In this document: one piece after another, positions 1 through 7,103 of the stretch | Position numbering within the stretch: position 1 is the stretch's first letter | How the letters are laid out: the number at the start of each line of letters is the position of its first letter | From: Planctomycetota bacterium | GTDB taxonomy: Bacteria > Planctomycetota > UBA8108 > JACQVS01 | Assembly: GCA_016209605.1 (NCBI GenBank) | Contig: JACQVS010000203.1 | Coordinates: 1-32,285, forward strand | DNA: 32,285 nt | Direction: 5' to 3' | The notes under the pieces: model-generated | Told to the model about the DNA's origin: nothing | The model's database searches: none | The model's input: the letters and a program-made list of their open reading frames with translations, nothing else | Program-made: the position numbers and the translations under genes

Positions 1-477
1 AGTTCCGTCTTTCTTAAATCCTTGTAGGGTGATGCCGGCGCTTTCGTCTCCTGGCGGCGTTGCGCCCGCTCGGCGGTACTCCGTCCCGTATCGCCTTCGC
101 GGGCGCGCCTTGCCAGTAGCCAAAATCGCTCGACCTGACCCTACAATTATTTGCGAAAGACTGCACTTGGACGAGAGGCCGCGCAAGACTTTCCCCAGGA
201 TCAGCAGCTGGTCCAGATACTGCTGCTTGCGAAAATTGCGCTCGAGCGCGGCCAGCAGGCCCTGCCGGCGCCATTCGCCGATCCCGGTTCTGTCCAGCTC
301 CGAGGCAACCATCCAGAACCTGGCGTTGATCAAGGCTTCGGTCAAGGCGATCTGGCAGGCGACATCATAGTTCGAGCGGCTGTTGGTGATGCCGCGGCCG
401 ACCACGGCCCCGTTCTCGTCGAGGATGACGGCTTTGGTGGTGGTGGACCCGAGGTCAATGCCGACATAGCAGTTCAC
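1..477 (-). CDS. bcrA: Benzoyl-CoA reductase ATPase subunit A, N-terminal part (runs off the left edge)
   Basis: The first ~60 residues match the start of BcrA/BadF/BzdP, one of the two ASKHA-type ATPase subunits that drive electrons into the benzoyl-CoA ring. The phosphate-binding GIDLGSTTTKAV motif (residues 6-17) is followed by GRGITNSRSNYD and EALINARF, both typical of BcrA rather than BcrD. The GTG start (477-475) overlaps the TGA stop of bcrB, so the two are translationally coupled. The order C-B-A matches bcrCBAD and badDEFG. From about residue 100 I no longer recognise the family, and the frame enters the palindromic element at 146-22. It stays open to the edge, but the product there looks like translated non-coding DNA. 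The gene may be interrupted or truncated. The family is about 440 residues, so most of it would lie outside or be lost. Confidence 0.8.
   Translation of the reverse strand, partial: MNCYVGIDLGSTTTKAVILDENGAVVGRGITNSRSNYDVACQIALTEALINARFWMVASELDRTGIGEWRRQGLLAALERNFRKQQYLDQLLILGKVLRGLSSKCSLSQIIVGSGRAILATGKARPRRRYGTEYRRAGATPPGDESAGITLQGFKKDGT
22..146. repeat. 125-bp palindromic repeat element with 9-bp terminal inverted repeats
   Basis: The ends are perfect inverted repeats, TTGTAGGGT (22-30) and ACCCTACAA (138-146). Inside are nested complementary arms, GCGCCCGC with GCGGGCGC, and a central hairpin of GGCG-TAC against GTA-CGCC. The whole unit can fold into one long branched hairpin, as REP/MITE-type dispersed elements do. 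No transposase is inside and no convincing target-site duplication is visible. It sits in or just after the bcrA reading frame. Whether it recurs elsewhere in the genome cannot be seen from one copy. Confidence 0.65.
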
Positions 478-1778
478 GAGATCCCCTCCCTCCTTCGCTT
501 CTGCTCGATCATCTGGAAGTAGGATTCCAGGCGGTTCTTGACGTTGGCCGCCGAGAAGTAGCGGGGATCGACGAGGTCGCTCTCGATGAACCCTCCGGGC
601 TTGCCGGTCCGGTTTTCGACCTCCCGGAGGATCAGAAGCTGCCCGGCGCTGAAGGAATCGCAGCTCTTCACGGAATTCACCAAAAAGCCGTCCGCCCGGT
701 ACTCCTGGAGATAGCGGGCCAGCATGGCCGTTCGAGTGGGAAGGTTCAGGTTGGTGTAGCAGCCCATGCAGTACTCCGCCAGGCTCTCGAGCGGCCGCGA
801 CGGATCATGGCGGAAGCCGTTTTCGTAAATGCCGCCCACCTTGGTGTAGCTGGAGGCGACCACGACGGCTCCCTCCTCGGCGAACATCTCCCAGAACTGC
901 CAGAAACTGGTCCAGTTGGGCGGCCCTTCCACGACCACCCGGTAGCGTTCCCGGCCGAGTTCTCCCTTGGGCGTGACCGGCCCCTTTTTGAGGCGCAGGC
1001 GCTCTTCGACCTCGGCCCGAAGCTCCCGGTAGTAGCTGACCGCCTCCGGGGTGCCGCGAAAAGCGGTGAAGATCGGGCTGATGTAATAGACCCCTCCGAA
1101 GTATGCGTCGATGGGCGAGGGGATGTTCTTGGCGGCCTCAAGAATCCAGCTGAAGTCGTTCTCGGCCGCCGCGGAGCGGGCCAGCAACTCCCGCAGCCGC
1201 TCCTCATCATAAGCTTTGCCGGTGACCTGCTCGAGAGCCGGGATCACCCGCTTGCGGAGCTGATCGACCACGTAGCTTCTCATCGAGGCGGTGATGCGCC
1301 CATCCCCCTGGTAGGGGACATGAAGCATGACGGCCGGGCAGCGGTATTGCTCGCGCAAAAGCTCGAACCACTTCACGAACGTGAAGCAGCCGGTATAAGA
1401 AAGCAAAAGGAGGCTGGGAGCCGGGATGCGCTGCCCCGTCGGCCCGATGTTGCCGGACTTCAGCATGCCGATGTCGCACTTGACATAGGTGCAGACATCC
1501 TCGGAGTGGCCAAGCTTCTCGGCCAGCGCAATATAGTCCCGCGACTTTCCACGCATCCCCGACTGCAGGGCGTTGATCTCGGGGAGCACCGGCAGGACAT
1601 CGAAACTGAGAAGGAGCTCGGTGAGGTTCCCGGGCACAAAGGTGTAGGCGCAACGCCCGCCGGTCTCGGGAGCCTGCGCCAGGCGGGTGAAGTACTCGGC
1701 AAGCATCTGCTTCTGGCGCAGCTGGCTGGGATCCTTGTGCGCGCTCGCTCCCGCTTCCTGGCCGGCCATCGCAGTCAT
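474..1778 (-). CDS. bcrB: Benzoyl-CoA reductase, subunit B (HgdB/BcrB family)
   Basis: This 434-residue protein belongs to the 2-hydroxyacyl-CoA dehydratase D-component family. It is one of the two subunits that bind benzoyl-CoA and the [4Fe-4S] cluster in class I reductase, which reduces benzoyl-CoA to cyclohexa-1,5-diene-1-carbonyl-CoA with ATP hydrolysis. Cysteines sit in family-typical contexts: the VKCDIG segment, the CMGCYTN segment, and SCDSFSAGQ near the C-terminus. The length matches BcrB (about 435). I chose the ATG at 1778 because it overlaps the bcrC stop as ATGA; a longer frame upstream only overlaps bcrC. The gene ends by overlapping the bcrA GTG. Assignment to B rather than C rests on length, order and the C-terminal RxxGxI-like region. 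Confidence 0.88.
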   Translation of the reverse strand: MTAMAGQEAGASAHKDPSQLRQKQMLAEYFTRLAQAPETGGRCAYTFVPGNLTELLLSFDVLPVLPEINALQSGMRGKSRDYIALAEKLGHSEDVCTYVKCDIGMLKSGNIGPTGQRIPAPSLLLLSYTGCFTFVKWFELLREQYRCPAVMLHVPYQGDGRITASMRSYVVDQLRKRVIPALEQVTGKAYDEERLRELLARSAAAENDFSWILEAAKNIPSPIDAYFGGVYYISPIFTAFRGTPEAVSYYRELRAEVEERLRLKKGPVTPKGELGRERYRVVVEGPPNWTSFWQFWEMFAEEGAVVVASSYTKVGGIYENGFRHDPSRPLESLAEYCMGCYTNLNLPTRTAMLARYLQEYRADGFLVNSVKSCDSFSAGQLLILREVENRTGKPGGFIESDLVDPRYFSAANVKNRLESYFQMIEQKRRREGIS

Positions 1779-2947
1779 ACTCCGCTCCAAAGCCGGATCG
1801 AATCCGCGAAGGTCCCCGCCTGTTCCCGGATCACCTGGAACTGGCCGAGATTTTCGGTGTATTTGAAGCCGGTCCACTGGATGCCGGCCTTTTCCACGGC
1901 CGCCACGAGCATCGGCTGGTCGAGGAGGGCCGGGTCGCAGAAACTGGGGGCGCAGAACAGCACCCCTTCAGCGCCGCTCCGCCGCGCCCGCTCGACCAGC
2001 TCCCTGCCCTTCTCCTGATCGCCGATATAGCGGGTGGGGCTGGCGACCGCATCCTCCAGGAAGGCGGCGATGCAATTTTCCAGGGGATCGCCCTCGAGCG
2101 GGATATCCCGGTGAAACCAGCGGTGGATCTGCACGAGATCATCCTCCACGATGTAACAGCCCGCGCGCTCCAACGTTTTGATGAAGCCGAGCGGCGGCTG
2201 CTCGCAGAAACAACCCGTCACCAGCACCCTGGCCTGGTCCATGGGCTTGCGCCCCGGGTCGGCATGGACGTGCATGCGGTAGTTTTCGAGCATGCGCGAA
2301 TGCTCCTCGACGGCCAGGACCAGGCCCGCGCGCAGGATGAGATAGAACTCCGAGGCCGGCACCTTCCACGGCTCCTCCCGGCGCAGCTCCCAGAGTTCCC
2401 GAACCAGCCTCCGATTCTCGTTGTAGATCGCCATCGACCGGCGCAAGGACTCCTCCTCCAGCGGCCGGGCGCCAAGCGCAACCATGTCCTGGGAGAGCTC
2501 CTCAAGCTGGCGGCGGTAGAACTTGCCGCCGATTTCCCGGTCGAAGTTCTGGGGCAGATCCAGGTAGCGGACGAGCTTGTCCGGAAAGAGCATCTTCCAC
2601 ATGCCGGACATGTTGCGGATGACGTCGCAGATGGCCGGGAAGATCATCCCGTCCAGGCAGTCCAGGCTGCCGTTCAGGCCGAGTTCGAGCGTGCTGCGCG
2701 GGAGGTGGCAGATGTAGGACTGGTAATAGGAGTCTCCCCGGATGACCTCAAGGTCATCTCCGCCGCCCATCAGGCCGACGGGAAGGACGCCCTGAGCGTG
2801 CAGCAGCTCCCTGGGGATGTAGATGGGCAGGTAGCCGACCGCCAGCCCGCCGCTCCGCCGCTTCCATTCGCGCACCGACTGGAGGCGATGGTCCCGGTAG
2901 AGAGCTTCCGCTCGCTCCAGCAGTTCCTCGGCATCTTTCGAATTCAT
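1775..2947 (-). CDS. bcrC: Benzoyl-CoA reductase, subunit C (HgdB/BcrC family)
   Basis: This 390-residue protein is the other catalytic subunit of class I benzoyl-CoA reductase (BcrC/BadD/BzdN). Visible family marks are the N-terminal GYLPIYIPRELLHAQG, the SYICHLPRS segment with a probable cluster-ligand cysteine, PAICDVIRNMSG, a TGCFCEQPP segment, and LFCAPSFCDPALLDQP near the C-terminus. Length agrees with the family (about 385). It starts 13 bases after the stop of the ring-hydrolase gene and shares an ATGA overlap with bcrB, so oah-bcrC-bcrB-bcrA look like one transcription unit. The upstream ribosome site is weak, so coupling to oah is likely. The class I reductase is confirmed by the adjacent ATPase subunit; class II (BamB-I) has unrelated tungsten proteins. 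Confidence 0.9.
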   Translation of the reverse strand: MNSKDAEELLERAEALYRDHRLQSVREWKRRSGGLAVGYLPIYIPRELLHAQGVLPVGLMGGGDDLEVIRGDSYYQSYICHLPRSTLELGLNGSLDCLDGMIFPAICDVIRNMSGMWKMLFPDKLVRYLDLPQNFDREIGGKFYRRQLEELSQDMVALGARPLEEESLRRSMAIYNENRRLVRELWELRREEPWKVPASEFYLILRAGLVLAVEEHSRMLENYRMHVHADPGRKPMDQARVLVTGCFCEQPPLGFIKTLERAGCYIVEDDLVQIHRWFHRDIPLEGDPLENCIAAFLEDAVASPTRYIGDQEKGRELVERARRSGAEGVLFCAPSFCDPALLDQPMLVAAVEKAGIQWTGFKYTENLGQFQVIREQAGTFADSIRLWSGV

Positions 2948-2960
2948 GCTTGCGTATCCA

Positions 2961-4061
2961 TCAACTTTTCTTTCCGCGCGCCCGGGCGAGCACCTCCTCG
3001 ACCAGCTCCTCTCCCCAGACCCGCCCCTCGGCCAGGCGCCGCCTCAAGAGCAGGAAGTCCGCTTCCCGGCAGGCTTTCGTCCCCTCGTGGAAGGCGCGGA
3101 AGCCGACCCGCCCCTCGGTCATCATGTTGAGGGCAAGCCAGGCGCGGTTGCTTTCCTTGTTGCGGTTCCAGGGCTCGAGCTTGTGCTTGCGCACGCTCTC
3201 GATGGTCTTGGTGAGGCATCCCGGCATGGTCATGGCGAGTGTAAAGACCAGCGCGTCGACCTCCTGGTCGAGCAAGCTGAGGTCCACTTCGCCTCGAGAC
3301 TGGAGTTCCTTGCCGGAGGCCAGCTCTTCGCCGCGCTTGAACTCCCCGTAGACGATCTGGCCCCGCTCGCCCACCCACCGGTCGGTGATCACGAGGGGAT
3401 TGGGGATGAAACGCCCGTCCACCTTCAGAGCCGGCACGACCTTCGTCAGCAAGCCGAGCCTGAGGGCCTTGTAGGCGCTCCAGGGCTGGCAAAGGGTGCA
3501 GCTTTCCATCGCGGCCTCGATGCCGACGAACAGGGGCAGGAAGTCGGTGCTGCCGCCATCCGGGGCCGAGCCGTGCCGCGGCCCCGCCTGGCCCAGCGCG
3601 GCCAGGTCCTGGGCAATCGAGAAGTCACAGGCCATGCCGATCTCCTGCCCGCCGGCGATGCGCATGCCGTTGACCCGGCAGATCACCGGCTTGTCGCAAA
3701 GCAAGATCGAACTGACCATGTCGTTGAACAGCCGCATGTACTGGCGGTACTCTTCCGGCCGGCCGGCGTAGTATTCGGCATATTCGGCCGTGTTTCCCCC
3801 CGTGCAGAAGGCGCGGTGGCCCGCCCCGGTGAAGACCGCCGCGACGCACGCCCGGTCATTCGAAGCCCGCCGCATGCCGAGGATCACCCCCTTGATCATG
3901 GCGGTGGTGTAGGAGTTGAGCTGGCCGGGATTGTCGAGCACAATCCACACCGTATGCAATCCCTCGACGGCCTTGCCCTCCTGGTCCTTGAGGGGGACCT
4001 CCCGGTAGAGGACGCCCGGGCTGCCGGTGTCGATGGCGAGGTTGTGGTCTTTGAACTCCAT
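2961..4061 (-). CDS. oah: 6-oxocyclohex-1-ene-1-carbonyl-CoA hydrolase
   Basis: This 366-residue crotonase-superfamily protein matches the ring-opening hydrolase of anaerobic benzoate breakdown (Oah/BzdY/BamA). It adds water to the 6-oxo ring intermediate and cleaves it to 3-hydroxypimelyl-CoA. It has the oxyanion-hole region TGAGHRAFCTGGNTAEYAEYY and a second loop VNGMRIAGGQEIGMACDFSIA. A long family-specific C-terminal section follows, with MTMPGCLTKTIESVRKHKLE and NMMTEGRVGFRAF. Typical length is about 375-380. It lies 4 bases after the dehydrogenase gene and 13 bases before bcrC. The ATG at 4061 has a GGAG about 9 bases upstream. BamA is widely used as a functional marker for anaerobic aromatic degradation. 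Confidence 0.92.
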   Translation of the reverse strand: MEFKDHNLAIDTGSPGVLYREVPLKDQEGKAVEGLHTVWIVLDNPGQLNSYTTAMIKGVILGMRRASNDRACVAAVFTGAGHRAFCTGGNTAEYAEYYAGRPEEYRQYMRLFNDMVSSILLCDKPVICRVNGMRIAGGQEIGMACDFSIAQDLAALGQAGPRHGSAPDGGSTDFLPLFVGIEAAMESCTLCQPWSAYKALRLGLLTKVVPALKVDGRFIPNPLVITDRWVGERGQIVYGEFKRGEELASGKELQSRGEVDLSLLDQEVDALVFTLAMTMPGCLTKTIESVRKHKLEPWNRNKESNRAWLALNMMTEGRVGFRAFHEGTKACREADFLLLRRRLAEGRVWGEELVEEVLARARGKKS

Positions 4062-4065
4062 GGTT

Positions 4066-5139
4066 TTAACACTCCGGTACTAAAATGACTCGTTTCGAGA
4101 TCCGGCCGGCGTGCAGGTCCGCGAAGGTCTCGTTGATCGAAGAGAGGGGACGGCGTTCGACAAAGGGGGAGAGGGAAACCTTCCCGGAAAGCACCAGGTC
4201 GAGGACCGCCGGATAATGCTCGGGCAAGCAGCCCCAGTTTCCCTGGGCCGTCGCATCCAGGGCCATCAAGTTTGACAGGCGCAGCTCCACCTTGGCCGCG
4301 GTGTAGCCGACGATGGAAAGGTACCCGCCGGGGCCGAGCAGCCCGAAGGCCGTGGACTGGCCTGGGGTGGTGCCGGAGGTCTCGAAGATCCGCCAGCGCC
4401 AGCTGGGGATCTCCCGCTCGGCGGCAAAGTCGCGCACCCGGCGGCGCAGTTCCTTGAATTCCATCTGATCGGGCCGCAGGGTCAAGGATGCTCCATGGGC
4501 GGCCAGGAGTTCCAGCCTCAGCGGATTCACATCCAGGGCGACGACGGCCGCTCCAAGCATTGTCGCGATCTGGGCGCCAAAGCCTCCGACTCCTCCCACG
4601 CCGACAAAGACCGCGAGCTCTCCCCGCTTGAGCCCGCTCTTCAGGATCGCCTGGTAGGGCGTTGAAATGGCATCGGCGACCACCGCGAGCTCGGCCAGGT
4701 CCAGGCCTCTGGGATTCACGGCCCGGTCCGCGAGCTCGGGCACTGGACAAAGTCCCCTGGCCGGCACCCGCAAATGGGTCGCAAAGCCGCCATGGAGGTC
4801 GTTTCCGGGGAAGATCTGGCCGGGGCAAATCGCTCCCCGGCCGGCCCGGCAGGCATCGCAATCCCCGCAAGGGATCACCGCCGGGACGACCACCGGCTTG
4901 CCGGCCCATGGCTCGGCCCCGGGCCCGGCTGCCAAGACCCGCCCGCTGATCTCGTGCCCGAGCGTCAACGGGAATTGATGGCGCGTCGGCACCTGGCCAT
5001 AAAAAAAACCCAGGTCCGTGTGGCATACCCCGCAACCGTGGACCTTGACGATGACCTCACCCCCCTTGACGGTTTCCTCCCTCTCCTCACAAACCATCGG
5101 CGCGGCTGGCTTCTGAACTGTCCATGATTTGATGCGCAC
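4066..5139 (-). CDS. had: 6-hydroxycyclohex-1-ene-1-carbonyl-CoA dehydrogenase
   Basis: This 357-residue zinc-dependent alcohol dehydrogenase oxidises the 6-hydroxy ring intermediate to the 6-oxo compound, normally with NAD+, just before the hydrolase acts. The N-terminal domain has GCGVCHTDLGFFYGQV and GHEISGRV, with catalytic zinc ligands Cys, His and Glu. The structural zinc loop is CGDCDACRAGRGAIC. The nucleotide fold has VGVGGVGGFGAQIA (residues about 180-193). Its pairing with oah separates it from generic alcohol dehydrogenases. The start is GTG at 5139, preceded by GGAGG at a good distance. It is separated from the ligase gene upstream by about 270 bases, so it may have its own promoter. 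Confidence 0.9.
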   Translation of the reverse strand: MRIKSWTVQKPAAPMVCEEREETVKGGEVIVKVHGCGVCHTDLGFFYGQVPTRHQFPLTLGHEISGRVLAAGPGAEPWAGKPVVVPAVIPCGDCDACRAGRGAICPGQIFPGNDLHGGFATHLRVPARGLCPVPELADRAVNPRGLDLAELAVVADAISTPYQAILKSGLKRGELAVFVGVGGVGGFGAQIATMLGAAVVALDVNPLRLELLAAHGASLTLRPDQMEFKELRRRVRDFAAEREIPSWRWRIFETSGTTPGQSTAFGLLGPGGYLSIVGYTAAKVELRLSNLMALDATAQGNWGCLPEHYPAVLDLVLSGKVSLSPFVERRPLSSINETFADLHAGRISKRVILVPEC

Positions 5140-5408
5140 GGCTTTCCTCCACTTTCATCCAACCTGAGATGGGAGCTTATAGCTTGGCAAATTCACTCCA
5201 CGGAACGGCGGATCGATAAATTCCGGCGCCATAAGACTCTTCCATCAAATATTTTTCGCAGAATGCAGAGAAGTCTGGGCATTCAAGGAACGCTCTCTAA
5301 CTCGCTTTGCGTCTTATCTTGGCGTTCTTTGCGCCTTGGCGGTTCAATCCTCTTCATCTTTTTCTTATTCGGCTTTGGCATCTAGTTTTGGCCTTGGCTG
5401 CTTTAGGA
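5140..5408. other. Intergenic region between the ligase and dehydrogenase genes
   Basis: No gene is seen on either strand. The stretch is more AT-rich than its neighbours and holds the GCCAAG/GCAAAG repeat listed separately. It may carry a promoter for had and the genes after it, but I see no clear box pair. Confidence 0.5.
5301..5347 (-). repeat. Degenerate short-unit repeat (GCCAAG / CGCAAAG type)
   Basis: Read on the minus strand it is a chain of similar short units: CCGCCAAGG, CGCAAAGAA, CGCCAAGAT, then GACGCAAAGC. I recall this pattern as a dispersed intergenic repeat in many environmental bacterial genomes, which is memory and not a search. It lies in the 270-base gap between the ligase and dehydrogenase genes. 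No function is known to me. Confidence 0.5.
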
Positions 5409-6968
5409 TCATCCCCTCAACTTGTACCGCTGGATCTTCCCGGTGGCGGTCTTGGGCAGCTCGGAAACGAACTCGATCCAGCGGGGGTACTTGTAGACGC
5501 CGATGTTCTCCTTGACGAAGTTCTGCAATTCGGCGGCCAGCTCGCTCGTGCCCCGCCGGTCATTTTTGAGCACGATGAAGGCCTTCGGCTTGATCAGACC
5601 CTCCGGGTCGGCGGCGCCGACGACGGCGGTTTCCAGCACGGCCGGATGCTCGATCAAAGCATTCTCGACCTCCACCGGCGAGACCCACATGCCGCCCACC
5701 TTGAGCATGTCGTCGGAGCGGCCCTGGTACCAGAAGTAACCATCCTGATCCTGCAGGTACTTGTCACCCGTGCTGATCCAATCGCCCTTTATGGTCGCTT
5801 TGGTCTTCTCGTGCTTGTTCCAGTAGAAGGCGCAAGTCGAGTCGCCTTTGATCAGCAGATCGCCGACCTCGCCTGTGGGCACGTTCCGCCCCTTCTCATC
5901 GACGATCCTGGCTTCATAGCCGGGCACGATTTCGCCGGTGGATCCCGGCTTCACCCGGCCCGGCCGGTTGGAGATGAAGATGTGGACGATCTCCGTGGTC
6001 CCGATGCCGTCCAGAATTTCCACGCCGAATCTCGCTTTCCACCGTTCGCAGAGCGCCGGCGGCAAGGCCTCACCGGCCGAGACGCAGAGCCGAAGGCTGC
6101 TGGTGTCGAAGCGCTTCTCGGCGCCTTCAACCGCCAGCATGCCGGCGTAACCCGTGGGGACGCTGAAGAAGACGGTCGGCCGGCACTCCTGGATGATCTC
6201 GTAAGCCTTCAGGGGGTTGGGCTTGCCAGGGTACAAAATCGTTGAGGCGCCGGCGCGAAAGGGAAAGTAAAGGCCGTTTCCCAACCCGTAAGCGAAGAAC
6301 AGCTTGGCCGCGGAGAAGGTGCGGTCGTTTTCATCGATACCCAAGATCGGCCGGGCATACAGATCGGCGCTGACAATCATGTCGTGCTGGAGATGCACCG
6401 CGCCTTTGGGGAATCCGGTGGTCCCCGAACTGTAGAGCCAGAAGCAGACGTCATCCTTGCTCATCAGCTCCGGAGCCAGCTCCGTCGAGCTCGCGTTCAC
6501 CAGATCCCGGTATGACAGCTGCTCGCCCTCCGGCTGGCCGAGGACGATGACCTGGCGCAAATAAGCCAGCTTCTCCCGAATCGGCTCGATTTGAGCCATC
6601 ATCGCCGGATCTGCGACCAGCACGCGGGCTCGGCAATCGTTCAACAAGTATTCGTAGTCGCGAGGCTTGAGCAAGGTATTGGCGGGAATGGGCACCGCGC
6701 CGATCTTGATGGCGCCGAGAAAGCTGAAGACCAACTCGGGCGAGTCGGGCAGCAGCAACAGGATCCTTTCCTCCCTGCGCACGCCCAGTTCCCGAAAGGC
6801 GTTGCCGGTGCGGTTGGTCTTCTCCAGGAGGTCATGGTAAGTGTAGGCGGAGCGGTCGCCGGCGTCGTAGATGGCGATTTTCTCGCTGCGGCCGGCCTCA
6901 ACGTTGGCATCGACCAGAAAGGCGGCGGCATTCATGCGCTCGGGAAGATCTACCACGGCTCCAGACAT
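5409..6968 (-). CDS. bclA: Benzoate-CoA ligase
   Basis: This 519-residue AMP-forming acyl-CoA synthetase activates benzoate (or a close analogue such as hydroxy- or aminobenzoate) to the CoA thioester, the entry step of the pathway. The adenylation P-loop YSSGTTGFPKG is at residues 179-189. DGIGTTEIVHIF, STGDKY, the hinge region KVGGMWVSPVEVE and the C-terminal catalytic lysine in KTATGKIQR are all present. Family-specific segments include FAYGLGNGLYFPFRAGA and FFSVPTGYAGML. A ribosome site AAAGGAA precedes the ATG. It is first in the minus-strand benzoate cluster. The CRP/FNR-like site and an AT-rich promoter-like stretch lie directly upstream. Context with bcr, had and oah supports benzoate as substrate. 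Confidence 0.92.
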   Translation of the reverse strand: MSGAVVDLPERMNAAAFLVDANVEAGRSEKIAIYDAGDRSAYTYHDLLEKTNRTGNAFRELGVRREERILLLLPDSPELVFSFLGAIKIGAVPIPANTLLKPRDYEYLLNDCRARVLVADPAMMAQIEPIREKLAYLRQVIVLGQPEGEQLSYRDLVNASSTELAPELMSKDDVCFWLYSSGTTGFPKGAVHLQHDMIVSADLYARPILGIDENDRTFSAAKLFFAYGLGNGLYFPFRAGASTILYPGKPNPLKAYEIIQECRPTVFFSVPTGYAGMLAVEGAEKRFDTSSLRLCVSAGEALPPALCERWKARFGVEILDGIGTTEIVHIFISNRPGRVKPGSTGEIVPGYEARIVDEKGRNVPTGEVGDLLIKGDSTCAFYWNKHEKTKATIKGDWISTGDKYLQDQDGYFWYQGRSDDMLKVGGMWVSPVEVENALIEHPAVLETAVVGAADPEGLIKPKAFIVLKNDRRGTSELAAELQNFVKENIGVYKYPRWIEFVSELPKTATGKIQRYKLRG

Positions 6969-7053
6969 GAGTTCCTTTACGCTTCTCCATCAGCCGGCCA
7001 TTTAAACCGATAAATGTACAGAAAATATTATTGCATTCCCATAATTGATAAGT

Positions 7054-7069
7054 TGTGACTTGCGTCACG
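7054..7069. promoter_or_regulatory. CRP/FNR-family palindrome upstream of the benzoate-CoA ligase gene
   Basis: The sequence TGTGA-CTTGCG-TCACG matches the CRP consensus TGTGA-N6-TCACA at nine of ten positions. Its near end is 86 bases upstream of the ligase ATG. An AT-rich stretch with a TAATAT-like box lies between it and the gene. A CRP/FNR-type activator would suit an anaerobic catabolic operon (AadR and AcpR, of this family, control benzoate genes elsewhere). Which protein binds is inference. Confidence 0.5.
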
Positions 7070-7103
7070 TTCCTGGCAGCGCTTGTCCAGCCATGAAATC
7101 TTT

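Noticed and set aside
807..2018. Long plus-strand open frame opposite bcrB and bcrC
   Set aside because: It mirrors two well-supported genes on the other strand; high GC leaves the opposite strand free of stops. Its translation has no family features.
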